From Nymphalis io (lineage: Eukaryota; Arthropoda; Insecta; Lepidoptera; Nymphalidae): 64,000 nucleotides of DNA. Below, piece by piece: positions 1-12,159 of the stretch. The stretch covers positions 2,046,001-2,110,000 of the forward strand of contig NC_065908.1 in assembly GCF_905147045.1 (NCBI RefSeq), read 5' to 3'. The notes below the pieces were generated by a model, which saw nothing but the letters and a program-made list of their open reading frames with translations, was not told where the DNA came from and did not search any database. The position numbers and the translations under genes were made by a program. How positions within the stretch are numbered: the first letter of the stretch is position 1; each line of letters begins with the position of its first letter.

Positions 1-1642
1 TAATTAATATTAAATGGCGTCCAGTTAGAAGGTGGATAATAAATTTGAATGGATGTTATCCGTTAAGGTATCGTCAGTTAACGTGCTCAGTTAGGACATA
101 ACCTAGATTCTAGATCGAGACGTACTGTACTGTTGCCAAAAATATAATAGATATATTTATTCAATTCAATGTTTATTCTTTTAAATAAATGTGTATTTCT
201 TTTTTTTATTTAACCTAAATTTGATCTTAACCATCCAATTTAGAAGATGTTTATTATAAACAACACATATATATAATGTTAATGAGTTTGTATGTCGATT
301 TGGTATTATTATTTACTTCGTTTTTTCCAACTCATCATATATTGTACATCGAGGACAAATAAATATTCACGGGCTACATATTAAATTTCCCAAGCTGCAT
401 CGCTTAAGAAAATTAATATGTAGCTAAAGACTTTTACAATACCAATATCGATTATATAACCGATATTATAAAAACAGAATTACAATAGAAGTTTTAAAAG
501 CGAATTATAAAAAAATATATACATTATTTTGTCTACTGTCCGTACCACAAACGTTACCTCCAGCACTTTACTAGAAATGCCAGCACTATTCGCAGGCTAT
601 TTTTTATCGTATTTAAGCTAATTAAAGTCGATTACGAAAGCTAAATCGGCCTGAATCGATGCTGGCACGCGAGCATTGCTATTTTATAATATACTTGTAT
701 CGATTTAACATCGATTGCGTAAAGAGATAGACCAGAGGACGTCCGTTAATTTTTTTTATAATCGAAAGAAGTGTTGTGTGACTTGAAGTGACATATTTAC
801 GTCTCATTAGTAAGATCGTCATGTAAATGTGTTTACGTTTCCCTTAATTACGATGTTACTATAACCAATTATACTTGATCTGCGTAAAGTAACTGTTGGA
901 CTACATGTGGCTTATTTCTGGTTAGAAATTATCTAGTTGCTTTGATGTACCGTTGACATGAGATTTAGTTGCGGCTATTGCTTAAATTCGTTGAAATATA
1001 TTAATATGAATATAACAATTAAAATATATTATTATAATTATTAAGAAATTTTATAAAAAAGTGATCAAATATTATTCTTATATACGTATACGATATTCAT
1101 TTTTAATATTACAATAGAAGATATTTTGCCTCGTACAAATCATTTAATATTGTAATGTCCTATTTAATATAATATCTATGATAAACGATTTTTAAGACGG
1201 CATTAGTTACAGATAGACTCGTTGATGTCTTTTGTACGTAATATGCAAATTGAAAGCTCTCTTAAATTAAAAATTCGCCTAATTGTTAAAATAATTGTAA
1301 TTGACTTAAATTAAAATTACACACACATAAAATAATTTAAGTATTTTAAATATCACGCAAAATAATAGCCTTAATCCAATATCGAAATAATTAATTACGG
1401 ACCCAAACTACGTATAACATTTTATTTTGTGTCACGGACACCGATCATTACTAGTGATGGATTCAATTTGTTTATCGCTGTCCGTATAATCAAACTTGTC
1501 GTTAATTATAACATGATTTTTTAACGTTGGGTATCGAATGTTTAAATAGTCGGTACGTAATTAAACTGTCGATATTGCTGGTGTATTATATAAAAAAATG
1601 TCTATGATATAATATGTAACAATATCAAAAACTACAGGTCAT
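1..1642. other. AT-rich unique DNA, no gene seen
   Basis: No open frame above 60 codons and no recognised repeat. The only base-composition contrast is about 540-760, which is less AT-rich and carries several ATCGAT/TCGATT words. A stem-loop at 1434-1485 is listed separately. Confidence 0.6.
1434..1485. repeat. Imperfect inverted repeat (stem-loop)
   Basis: Arms 1434-1445 (ACGGACACCGAT) and 1474-1485 (ATCGCTGTCCGT) are complementary at 11 of 12 positions across a 28 nt loop. The loop itself contains a near-palindrome centred on ACTAGT. It may be a foldback remnant or a structured RNA; nothing in the sequence decides. Confidence 0.5.
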
Positions 1643-1690
1643 GAGCCGTGATGGCTCAGTGGTTAGAACAGCTGAACCTTATATTACAAA
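1643..1690 (+). repeat. SINE head fragment, tRNA-like A box
   Basis: The stretch GATGGCTCAGTGGTTAGAAC resembles the tRNA-derived head of family A (A box TGGCNNAGTGG), but the B box and body that should follow are missing. Probably an old truncated SINE rather than a tRNA. Confidence 0.5.
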
Positions 1691-1931
1691 TTGGTATTAC
1701 ATTGCAGATCATAGAAGTGAAAAATCTTTAAAATTAAACCTATACATATACGTTTGTAAATATTTAAATAAGAATATTTTTATTCACATGTAAAAGGCTG
1801 CTTAGAATGATTCCAGTAAGTAATACTTTAAAAATTCCCATAGGTGTTTAAACAACAGTTTTAATGGCGAGAAGTCTTAAATAGGTTTCTATGTGATCTC
1901 TGTAACTTATACGTAGATAAGAAGTACAATT

Positions 1932-2253
1932 CCCGTAACAGCCTGTGAATGTCCCACTGCTGGGCTAAAGGCCTCCTCTCCTCTTTTTGAGGAGAAGGTT
2001 TGGAGCTTTTTCCACCACGCTGCTCCAATGCGGGTTGGTGGAATACACATGTGGCAGAATTTCAGTGAAATTAGACACATGCAGGTTTCCTCACGATGTT
2101 TTCCTTCACCGTAAAGCACGAGATGAATTATAATCACAAATTAAGCACATGAAAATTCAGTGGTGCTTGCCCGGGTTTGAACCCACGATCATCGGTTAAG
2201 ATTCACGCGTTCTTACCACTGGGCCATCTCGGCTCAAGAAGAAGTTGTAATTG
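1932..2253 (-). mobile_element. SINE family A (Metulj-like), full length
   Basis: A tRNA-derived retroposon. On the minus strand it reads a GCCGAG head, A box, B box (GGTTCAAACCC), a conserved body, and the stretch GCCCAGCAGTGGGACATTCACAGGCTG near the 3' end. It is flanked by a 14 bp direct repeat TAAGAAGTACAATT (1918-1931 and 2254-2267), a typical LINE-machinery target-site duplication. About 18 extra bases lie between the head and the right-hand duplication. The 76-codon frame at 1907-2137 is just translated SINE. The Metulj assignment is from memory. Confidence 0.88.
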
Positions 2254-2621
2254 TAAGAAGTACAATTAACGCATACTATTACGCTTTCGTGATAGTAAGT
2301 GGAACCGATGATCCAGGAATCGATAAACATTTAAAGATACGATCTTTGCGCTGGAATACAACTTGTCATAATGAGATGCAAGTATTTCAAATACCACAAT
2401 GTTAATAATACGATAGAAAAACTATTGCATTTCTCAATACTAAAATGTTATAATAAATTAACAGGCGTTAACAGATCGATAAATAATATGATATATAAAT
2501 ATATACGTATAAAAAGTATCCCAAAAATAATGAGAGAAGTCGTTAAAACACTGCATCTACACATTTGTAAAGATTTAATTATTTAATTCATTTGCGACTA
2601 AATTCAATAATAAATATAATA
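2254..2621. other. AT-rich spacer with a chance open frame
   Basis: A 71-codon plus-strand frame (2371-2586) starts here, but its composition (Lys, Asn, Ile, Tyr) is what AT-rich noncoding DNA gives. No domain or splice context seen. Confidence 0.5.
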
Positions 2622-2699
2622 ATTCGTTTGGACTCTACTACCACTTACCATCAGATGGAGTAGAGACATTTGCCCTCCCGGAGCGTATAAAAAAAAATA
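2622..2699 (+). mobile_element. 5'-truncated LINE 3' tail
   Basis: This ~75 bp segment (GGACTCTACTACCACTTACC through CATTTGCCCTCCCGG and an oligo-A end) matches, with few differences, the 3' end of the LINE at 20820-22202. It is therefore a severely 5'-truncated insertion of the same jockey/CR1-like family. No coding sequence remains. Confidence 0.8.
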
Positions 2700-3013
2700 A
2701 CTACAACTACCTGTGTACGATGACAAATGTATATGAAATGAGATATTAAGATTTCGATAACTTAATATGGCGCAATATACGATCTAAGATAAGATAACTA
2801 GAACGTAATTGGAACAATGTAATGCATTCGACAAATAAAGCTGACTTTGACATATTGAAAATTGGACGTGTAACATAAATAATCGTTCTGTAACTATAAT
2901 AAAACCATTAACTTACACAGATAAGAATTTTTAGACATTGTTAATTACTGTTCAGTTATATGTTATGCAAACGATTGTCATACGGTCTTGTATTGTAAAA
3001 GGCTTATGTGGAA

Positions 3014-3328
3014 AAAAGCCGAGATGGCTCTGTGGTAAGAAGGCGTGAATCTTAACCGATGATCGTGGGTTCAAACCCGGGCAAGCACCACTGAATTTTC
3101 ATGTGCTTAATTTGTGATTATAATTCATCTCGTGCTTTACGGTGAAGGAAAACATCGTGAGGAAACCTACATGTGTCTAATTTCACTGAAATTCTGCCAC
3201 ATGTGAATTCTACCAACCCGCATTGGAGTAGCGTGGTGGAATAAGCTCCAAAACTTCTCCTCAAAAAGAGGAGAGGAGGCCTTTAGCCCAGCAGTGGGAC
3301 ATTCACAGGCTGTTACGGTACGGTACGG
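3014..3328 (+). mobile_element. SINE family A, full length
   Basis: The head begins GCCGAGATGG at about 3018, the B box (GGTTCAAACCCGGG) lies near 3069, and the tail is a GGTAC/TACGG pentanucleotide run at about 3313-3330. A 9 bp direct repeat TATGTGGAA (3005-3013 and 3329-3337) marks the target-site duplication. Confidence 0.87.
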
Positions 3329-3337
3329 TATGTGGAA

Positions 3338-5094
3338 GGGGCTGCCTTAACGAAAGTCGCATATCCAATACTTCTAAGGCTATTATAGTAGCGAGATATA
3401 TATATTATAGTAGCGTTTAGCACGAGAGAAATTTTATATATTACAAAAAACGTGTTCCGTTTAATATATACAATTATTTTTGTATTTTTTTAACTTCAAT
3501 GCGTGTTTTAAATAAGTTCTACACGCACGATTAAAGTAAAGTTTAACACACGTTTCTGTTGAAGCTCATAGTACAAACTAGTAGGTTTTTAAATGTAAAT
3601 CATTTTAGTACATAAATTTAAAAAATTACAGCTTAACATAAAAATTAGATATAAAGTTCTTTTAAAAATATATTAAAAAACCCAAGAGCCACTGCGTGTC
3701 ATCAAAATTACATTCATTATATTATTTTGTTGATCATGTTATATATAAATATATGCATATGATATATAAATAAAAAATAATACGTGTAATCACATAAACC
3801 TATGTACATATAAACGATTAAGAATCAAAATAACATATTTGAAATTATGATATAATTAAGAAGATATTACCTTTACAAAACTGGATAGGTACCATCCGCT
3901 GGGTGCCAGTTATTCTATCTCTAACCAAAAATACCTAAGTTACGCTTTACGTACGATTAATAAGTGTGCAAGTTTAAGCACAGACTCCAGAAACGTAACA
4001 GAGATTCTATGATAAACAGGTAATAAGAAATTGTTATTCCATCTTAATAAAGACTTTATAATTGTCTTTGTTGTCTTTATGGTACACATTTGTATCCTAT
4101 TTTGTTCCTATACTTTACTTTAATAAACAAAGGCATTCCTCGAATATCATTGCAAAATTAAATTGACAAGAAAGGCGTGTCATTAAATTATTTAAGTAAC
4201 AATACTAATAAAGTTACAGTTATTATTATTTGGAATGACTTTATCTAACCATAAATGTAATGTTTTGGCTATATTTGGTGTAATTTATTCGTTTATTAAA
4301 TAAACATTATGTATTTTAGTTATGTGAAACACTGAGAGGAATGCTTGAAATTAGAACATTTTTTGTAGTTGATTTATTTATTTATAATTACTAAAACTTA
4401 ATTTCTGGTTACGCTTAGTAAAATAACTTGTCATTTTAAAATATTTTTACAATAAATAAGATATTGGAATGATTATATGTTGAATAAATATTTTTTAATA
4501 TATAAATTTGAATTTATTTTATTCAACTGTTAAATTTCATAGTACATTTTTTGAGTGTTTGTGGAAAAAATTATCATTATCTTGATACATCAAATGCACT
4601 CTAATGAAAGCGTGGGTAGTTCCACACAACATGAAATAAGAATATTAGGATACATCGTAAATTATATTGACCGACAATAAACGGCACGTGTTTCGCCGCC
4701 TACGATAAAAATACTAAAGGTGCACATACACAGGCAATATAACACAGAATTTTATGTTCATTTTTATTTAAATTTTAAAATATATAATATTATATTTTTA
4801 TGGGTATATTTTACTTATTAAAGCAACTTTTAAAAATATTTAATAATATATATTTTATTAATGTTCCAATAATTTTCATAAAAACAGATATTTAATTGTA
4901 AACCGTGTTACAAAGGAAATATTATTTCAATTAGAGCTTTTTTTAAACTATAGGGCAGTTCCCTAAATATCACTTAGGTAATATAAAATTAAGTTTTAGT
5001 TTGAATTAATTAATTTGAGTTTACTTATTATTTAAAAATACAGAAAACTATATATACTTAAACTACACTGGTGCACTATTAAAACCTTATTTCT
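3338..5094. other. AT-rich unique DNA, nothing recognised
   Basis: Very AT-rich, with poly-A/T runs. No repeat family match, no coding-like frame and no clear promoter seen. Confidence 0.55.
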
Positions 5095-5225
5095 TAATCT
5101 GTCTGTCTATTATGCTTTCACGACTAAACTACTACACCGATTTTAATGCAATTTATTATAAAGTAAACTTGATCCCCAAGGAAGGGTATTATTATAATCA
5201 AATACCTACGAAATCTAGTAGTTTA
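5095..5225 (+). mobile_element. Helitron-like / non-autonomous element fragment
   Basis: TCTGTCTGTC near 5098, then CACGACTAAACTACTACACCGATTTTAATG, is the familiar internal part of lepidopteran non-autonomous elements whose ends are Helitron-like. Terminal CTAGT is not clearly retained, so this is a fragment. Confidence 0.45.
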
Positions 5226-6016
5226 TATACATATATATAATTTCATATCGATTTTGATAAGTTACAAACTACTAACTACTTAATTTGGTTTGAAATGAAT
5301 TAGGGAGTAAATATTAATTTTTAATAATCCAAGAAATATAGATAATAACGATAAGAACGGGAAAGAAGAACGTCAGTATTTATTCATTGCTTAGTCTCTA
5401 TTTACTCTTCGTTATAAATAATAATTCAATATATAGATATGCGTTTTTCGTTCAGTGTGTCGCCTCACTTATAATTTTAATTTACGATCTAGACTATTGT
5501 CAAAAGATAAATTTTAATATTAGATACATTTTATCGTCTAATATTATCACTAAAAAGCAAAATATCACTAAAACTAATTAAATTTGATTCGTCTGATTTT
5601 GGATTGTTATCGAAATTTTTGTATTCCATAAATGGTATTAAATAATTTTCAAATCATATATGATATTATTGTTTGAATATTCTAGTTTATAATGGTATTC
5701 TAATATTCTTAATTTGAAAAAAAAAACGTTATTTCTTAATCACATTGTCACTAATATTCATGCTTGAAGTATCTGTCGCGTTTATTGTTTTCTTTTAAGA
5801 AAAAAATATAGATAAAAAAGATCATTACTTGATAAATAAGGTAAAAGATATTTTTTTTAAACAAAAATTGACCGTTGCTTGTATTATTTAAAAAAAAACG
5901 ACAGTTATGAACACAATGATAATAAAACTGATCACTTCATATATTTGCGATAACCGGATACTGTACTATAGTTCAGAGCGGATTTATTGAAATATAAAGA
6001 ATGTATCGGAGCAATT

Positions 6017-6017
<1 letters not shown>
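5226..6017. other. AT-rich DNA, nothing recognised
   Basis: One 64-codon AT-rich frame (5387-5581) with no similarity I recognise. Otherwise featureless. Confidence 0.5.

Positions 6018-6060
<43 letters not shown>
6018..6060. repeat. (TA)n microsatellite
   Basis: About 21 uninterrupted TA units, likely length-polymorphic. Confidence 0.95.
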
Positions 6061-6064
<4 letters not shown>

Positions 6065-6168
6065 GAAACTCAAAAAGGCATGAACACAAAAGTCAAAAAA
6101 GGACAGTAGTAGTCGTTCTTATTCATCTTTAAAAGAAATATTGATAAAAAGCTTTAATAAACAACAGA

Positions 6169-6197
6169 TATAAAGTATTGACCGCACAACCGTCAGT
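6169..6197 (+). promoter_or_regulatory. Possible core promoter (TATA box plus TCAGT initiator)
   Basis: TATAAAG at 6169-6175 is followed by TCAGT at 6193-6197, the arthropod initiator core, with 26 bases from the TATA T to the initiator A. That is slightly shorter than the usual 30-31. The downstream DNA is less AT-rich than its surroundings. No clear DPE was found. In AT-rich DNA such pairs arise by chance. Confidence 0.25.
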
Positions 6198-6450
6198 CGT
6201 TTTGTCTCTTTCTAGTTAGTGCGACAGTATATTTTGTTAATCTGTGGCTAGGAGTTTTGTTTCCACTAAAATATCATCAAGTTTCTTGTCGATTTTTGTT
6301 CAGAAAATCTATTTTCCGAACTAGGGCGAACTCGTACTTGATATTATAAATGATTTGAATTAATTCGTTTATGTTTAGCTATAATAATTACATTAACGGT
6401 TTTGAATATGTAATCGTTTTATTAACGGCTTAAAATTGTTTCGATTTCAG

Positions 6451-6514
6451 TTTAAGAACGCAAGCAATGTTTGCGACGAAAGCCATTGAATTGGAGTTGC
6501 TGCCATTATGTCAG
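6451..6514 (+). other. Possible short exon with splice-site-like borders
   Basis: A 64-base, comparatively GC-rich segment is preceded by TTTCGATTTCAG (acceptor-like, ending 6450) and followed by CAG|GTCATC (donor-like, GT at 6515). It contains ATGs but no long frame, so if real it is more likely 5'UTR or noncoding. It lies ~250 bases downstream of the promoter-like pair. Confidence 0.2.
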
Positions 6515-7037
6515 GTCATCGAACTTTACTAAGTGATAGATAACGCTAAGTATACTGATATCAAAACCTCAAAAGAGGATACTTCCGAAATAAACGGGTA
6601 CTTTACTCATTTGTGTCGTGTTACAGGGAAGAAAAATGTTTAGATTCAAGATTAAAGTACGGTGCCGTTGCAGCTGTTAAATTTAAGAAGTAAATATATA
6701 ATTATTTAAACTCATATTTCGTTTTTTTTTTAATTACAGATAACAAATTAATCTTTCGTAAGCTCAAAAATATATACTTTATCGGCTTAATTATTTTGCA
6801 ACGTCATATCGTTAGTCGTGTAAAACGCTACTCGTGTATGAGTTCTCTGAAACTTCAAATAAATATTCCACTACAATTCTCGATATATTTAAGTTTAAAT
6901 ACAAATTTTAAATAATCACCAATGTTGTGTTTTACCTTCGTGATGGATTTGGTGGGCAAATTGGTACTATCACCTTAACACTAGACCATTATACTCGATA
7001 TAATATGTGATCGTGCGATATTTGAGGGGTGTAAATG

Positions 7038-7135
7038 CCATTTTAATTAATTTAATTTCGCCCTTTATGTATATCCCTGTGGGAAATAGGGCGAAAACAA
7101 AGGTAGGGCCGAAGTTAATTAAATTGCAAGTCCTG
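7038..7135. repeat. Foldback (MITE-like) segment
   Basis: Left arm TTTAATTAATTTAATTTCGCCC (7041 on) and right arm GGGCGAAAAC...GAAGTTAATTAAATT form an imperfect inverted repeat around GTATATCCCTGTGGGAAATA. It looks like a degenerate inverted-repeat element. The 62-codon frame at 7007-7195 overlaps it and is probably incidental. Confidence 0.4.
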
Positions 7136-7889
7136 CCGACCCTTATTTATTTAACGAACTATAAAAAACGAAACTTATATAGTCCTATGAGCTAACTTTT
7201 TTAATTATATTATTTCATGTTTTTAGTTTTATGCTTGCTTTAGTTTTTAACAGAAATTTATTTTTAAATTTAAAAAGATGCTATTTATTTTAGTTTAATT
7301 TAGAAGTTGATTACCTTTTCTTTTTATAATTATGTAGGGACTAACACTTAAGTAGCGACGGTATAAATAAAAAAGAAATAACGAATATTTAAAAATAAGT
7401 TTGTAAAATAAAGGTGCTCGCCTTAATAGAACTCCCGCTTAACATATGGATGGAGGCATTAAACAAATAAGCGTGTGTTTACGAAGCATGTTTATTTAAG
7501 TATTATGTACATAGAAATGTTAGTACACGTCAACGGTATACTTTACACTTTACTATGTATTTATTTAAATAATTAACAGCGTGGTAACTTAAAAAATAAG
7601 CTTTATTCAAAGACTGCTTCTTACCAATCGCCACTCCGGAAACCAGTGAGTTCTGCGTAATATAAAAAAAAATTAAATATAAAATAAAGATGACACTTGC
7701 AATGGATTTATTTAGGCTATTTCAATTTTTAATAAGTATTAAAATAATACCAAATAAAAAACACGAATTATAAATATAACAAATGTAAAAGGTGTAATCA
7801 CTATAACAGCACGACCGAACAAGTGATCTATTTAAATGGTTGGGTAATATTCGAGAAATCTTATATAAATCGTAATATAAGTTCAAACT
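7136..7889. other. AT-rich DNA, nothing recognised
   Basis: No repeat, RNA or coding signal seen apart from A/T runs. Confidence 0.5.
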
Positions 7890-8065
7890 TACATGGCGGA
7901 TTCAAATTGCTGGTTTTCCCAGCCATCGCGCCCGTCGTCAGGTGTGCTACCACCTCGGCCTGCTGAGTTCGAATGGTGTGTGGTATAACAGCATGGGATC
8001 CACCATTACACGGTATCGTACCACCACCACCTGGTGGTTAACACCACGCATGCGTTGCAGGGTGG
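7890..8065. other. GC-rich island with short open frames on both strands
   Basis: About 175 bases stand out from the AT-rich flanks. On the plus strand ATG at 7893 opens a 31-codon frame beginning MADSNCWFSQPSRPSSG and stopping near 7988; a donor-like G|GTGTGTGG lies just before its end. On the minus strand a ~34-codon frame (start MRGVNHQVVVV) is also open. The segment also holds the hairpin ACCACCTGGTGGT and a B-box-like GTTCGAATGG. It may be a first coding exon, an old repeat, or a structured element. I do not recognise the peptide. Confidence 0.3.
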
Positions 8066-8647
8066 GGTTGCAAAATATTGATTATTTTCTACCCTTATTT
8101 CCATGATAGTCTGATAAGGCCCTATTCACAGCAACGGACAAATTGCTGGGGTGATTCGAAATACATCGTATTAATTATGTAGCACACGGAATGATTGATT
8201 GGGCATGTCTTTTCAAGAACAATCGTTCAGATCGATACCGCTCTTTTATTTTATATAAAAGCTTTAATAATATATTAGATTTACATCGTACGTGCTCGTT
8301 GTATATAAATAACATACTGTGATATCGTTGTTATAGCTTGGATTTGATGAATTGTTTTTAGAATGAAAATCGCGATAGTATGTTCAATCGTTTTTTTGTC
8401 ATTTTAGTCTTGACTTTATACAAATATGTATTTGTGAATTATTGCATAGATTTCTCTAATTAGGTGTATCCTATATTATGTTATTCTAATATTGGTATGT
8501 AATTTTATTATATCATCGCGGATTTAAATATTTAGACAGAAAATTCTAGAACGTTAAACTCATAGTAATTCAATTATTTTTTATTTTCTCCATGTAACAT
8601 ATAATTTAACACGAATATGTATTTCGCGCTTTTCACGTCCACAATCT

Positions 8648-8705
8648 ACAGGGGGTGAAATTGCGAAGCACAACTGCTTATATAATAATATAATATACTA
8701 AGCCT
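8648..8705 (+). repeat. Short dispersed repeat, copy 1
   Basis: GGTGAAATTGCGAAGCACAAC plus CTTATATAATAATATAATATACTA closely parallels 53478-53533 (GTGAGTGAAACTGCAAAGCGC plus CTTATATAATAATATTATG). It is probably the end of an old transposable element. Confidence 0.55.
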
Positions 8706-11145
8706 TTCACCACTCCATCTCTTGTGTATAAGTTTTAGGTATATCGGCTTAGTAGGTCAGTCATTAATGAATGGAGATTTCACGAGAAATATTTCCGATA
8801 TATAATTATCCGTTGTTTGTATACAATGTAAAATAATTATATGCTTAAGATATTTTTACATATGATTATAGAGTAGAATATTTTAGTATCATTGGTTTAG
8901 CTTGATAAAAATAACTTTCATGATAACGCTCAGCAACTTTGTCACTAGCAATTTGAAAAGTATAAAGCGCATTGCGGCATGCCAGTTCGATTTATATAGG
9001 AAAAAATGTATAAATATATACGTTAGTACTATACTTATATATGATTAATATAATTATATAAATATTTTTATGTATGTTACTTTAGAGTATATTAAGTCTG
9101 TTTTATTACGATTTTTATTATTTATTTCTTGACTTTTATTTTATTGAAGGTTCAATAAAAAAGGTAAAATGTATTTTAATTATGTAAATTTCATACCCTA
9201 TGTAACCTTGGTAAATTCAATTAAGAAACGTATTCGTCATTTAGCTTATAAAAATAGTTTACGGCGTATTTTTTTCTGTATATTAATTTTTAGGGGCAGT
9301 TACAAAAACCAAATTAAGTATTGCCATTGTTGGCATAAACTTTACATATAAGAAGCCTATATATAGCGCGTTGATAATATTATATATTACATTATAATAT
9401 TATAAAATATTTAGTGTGAAATACATGGTCTGACGATTTGGGTCAATTTTTTTATTTTTTAGTTTATGGATATGGGTATCTTTAAAATACGTTTTTAGCC
9501 TGCTTGCTATATTATAAACACAGCTTGGAATCTATACGAGACCGTATCTTTTTATATAATTTAACGTAAATAATGGAATTTAACGTATATAATTGACAAG
9601 TCTTTATTCCATATATGTGTATATAAAATGGTTGAATTTCGAACGCAAGCCAGAAAACGATACGTTCGTTCGCTTTAAAAGCTTTTTTACATAGTAATCT
9701 ATGTCCATAAAAAGCAAACATTTATTTACTTCATATCTGATATCAGCATTGTCTATGGAAATTATATTCGATAGAAAATAATTCTTCTTATAATTGCTAG
9801 GTTTGAAATGTTTTAAAAAAGAATTCTAGAATACAATTACTTTAATATCTAGATAAGCCATTCTACATGTAGGTACAATTGTAAAAAGTTTTTATATTTA
9901 TTTAAATGCAGATAATAACTATGTGACATTATTGTTATTGTTTGATTTGTTTAACCTATTCTATATTTAAATATTTTTTATCAGATCGTAGTAATGCATA
10001 TTAAATTATATTTTTAAATATAAATATGCTAAAATATTCATCTTATTAGGAATGCTATAGACGAGTTATAGCTTGTAAATTTATATTTCCATTGCGTTTT
10101 GACAATGAAACCGCTAAACCAATTGTGACGTTTAGGAAATTTATTTCGAAAATAATTGGGGTATTAAGTATTTATGTTATTTATTGCGATAATAACAATA
10201 ATCGACAAATTAAAATACTATCAAAATACTACGTCAGAACTAAATCATAAAATATTTATGAAGGATATATCTAATTCATGTTCTATTGAATTTATTTAAA
10301 ATATCTATAGAGTTAATAAATACGTTAAAAAAGCCTTTTGTTCAATTATTTTGAGACACAGCATTAATCGACGTTAAAATAAATAACATATTAATGTCAA
10401 GCGTTTACTGTAAATATTAAATGCAATTTACTTTTTTTTTTTTTGCCGTGCCTTATTTAAATCTTGTAAATATTTCTAAAATATTAGTAGTAGTTTAGTT
10501 AGGATATATGGGGGATTAGCGCGGTATAATCGTATTAATCTGATATAGTTTGATCGATATGTAATATTTATTTATAAAGCATTGTTTGAAAATACATTAA
10601 TTTTAGCCGGAAAAAAGTATTTTTTTCTTCCTTTACTATAGAGGTTGGAAGTTGAGTTGAGTTGAGAGAGCTGTTCCCAGAGACTGCACACCAAGCCTAT
10701 CTTCTGTGAAGACTATGTTATATAATATGACACCATCGTGCCCGCATGCACATCAATATTCACTTCTATATAAATAATTGATTTTAATACAAAATTACAG
10801 CCATTTTAATATAGTTAATATATATAAGTCATGTTAATATATAAGTATTATTGTATATTTCCTCTACTTTATAGTTTTTAACCTTAATGATATAATAAGT
10901 AAGGTACTAATGACAACGGCTAAAACCTTTTTAATAACCGATACACCAAAATGTATCTGATTGAAGCCATCAGATAAAATGAGATCTTTCTTGAATTACC
11001 ATTAAATTGAGACCACAAAAAGCTCTTTGCATATTTAGGGTTCTGTATGCTAAATTTGTGTTTTTAAAAGATTCTTCATATTAGTTCTTAACAAGCAATA
11101 ATAGGCAAACTTTTAACGTTTAAGAATTATTATATAATGTATATA
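8706..11145. other. AT-rich unique DNA, nothing recognised
   Basis: Frames of 60 and 69 codons (9169-9351, 9512-9721) are AT-rich chance frames. GAGTTGAGTTGAGTTGAGAG-like microrepeats occur at about 10655-10670. No gene, RNA or repeat family seen. Confidence 0.55.
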
Positions 11146-11430
11146 CTGGTGGTAGGGCTTTGTGCAAGCTCGTCTGGGTAGGTACCAACCACTCATCAGA
11201 TATTCTACCGCAAAACAGCAGTACTTGGTATTGTTGTGTTCCGGTTTGAAGGGTGAGTGAGCCAGTTTAATTACAGGCACAAGGGACATAGTTCCCATGG
11301 TTGGTGGCGCATTGGCTATGTAAGTGATGGTTAACATTTCGTACAATGCCAATGTCTATGGGCGTTGGTGATCACTTACCATTAGGTGCCCCATTTGCGC
11401 GTCCGCCTTCCTATTCTATACAAAAAAAGA
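11146..11430 (+). mobile_element. Repeat family B, near full length
   Basis: This is the clearest type copy of B. It starts CTGGTGGTAGGGCTTTGTGC, continues through a CACCCACTCATCAGATATTC block, GGTTTGAAGGGTGAGTGAGC (a weak B-box-like word), CAGGCACAAGGGACATA and GTTGGTGGCGCATTGG, and ends ACTTACCATTAGGTG...CCTATTCTATACAAAAAAA. The constant start and oligo-A end suggest a retroposed SINE. The ACTTACCATCAGGTGG word near the 3' end is shared with the LINE tail at 22140, so that LINE could be the mobilising partner. Minus-strand frame 11113-11352 is translated repeat. Confidence 0.85.
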
Positions 11431-11534
11431 AAAATTAGCATAATTCCCATGTATTTTTTAGTAAACAAGACTTATTATACCGTACAGAATTTTAAAAATG
11501 AAAGTATATGATTGTGTCATGTCATTTTTTTTGT

Positions 11535-11700
11535 TAAAAGAAGTATTTATTGAGTTTCTTGCCGGTTCTTCTTGCTAGAATCTACCGCGTATTCCCACCC
11601 GGTGATAACTTTATATTAAAATTAAAATTGTAAAATGACCACTCAAAAGTGTTCGTGATATACTTAAATAAGTATTTGGTAAAAAGGCTTTTAAGGAACT
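11535..11700 (+). mobile_element. LINE tail family F fragment
   Basis: GAGTTTCTTGCCGGTTCTTC, TAGAATCTACCGCGTATTCC and the downstream AAATTGTAAAATGACCACTC are a well-known type of lepidopteran LINE 3' region. Related copies are at 35545-35700 (inverted), 41840-41940 and 59645-59770. Confidence 0.6.
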
Positions 11701-12159
11701 AATAAAGTCGATTAATAGCACTGTTATTACGCAAAAATATTTTACTAGTTAATATTAAGATTTCTGTTTAATATTCACAAGATGTGACCGCCCGTTTCGA
11801 AATGCATATTCTTTAAATTATAATTTTGTTATTTACCCACCCTTTTTATCCTATTCTACGTCATAATCGACTTCTATTGTAAATTTCATTCGAAACCTTG
11901 TAATTCGACCGATACTTAAGTATCGATTAAGTAACAGACAACGTACCATGCATTTTTAATATGAGTAAGGCGACTTGAATTCCTTGATAAAGTTGTTGGT
12001 AAATTTTTATAGGTATTTATTTAAAATAATACTAATAGTTTATCTATTCAAGTAACAAAGACTCAATTATAAAATAACATTCGGAATATTTTCAAATGAA
12101 CAGTTTCATTTAAAAAATAAATAATATTAAACATAAACAGAGAAATAAACTAATGAATT

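Noticed and set aside
6018..6060. Possible replication origin or promoter from the (TA)n run
   Set aside because: A plain microsatellite explains it.
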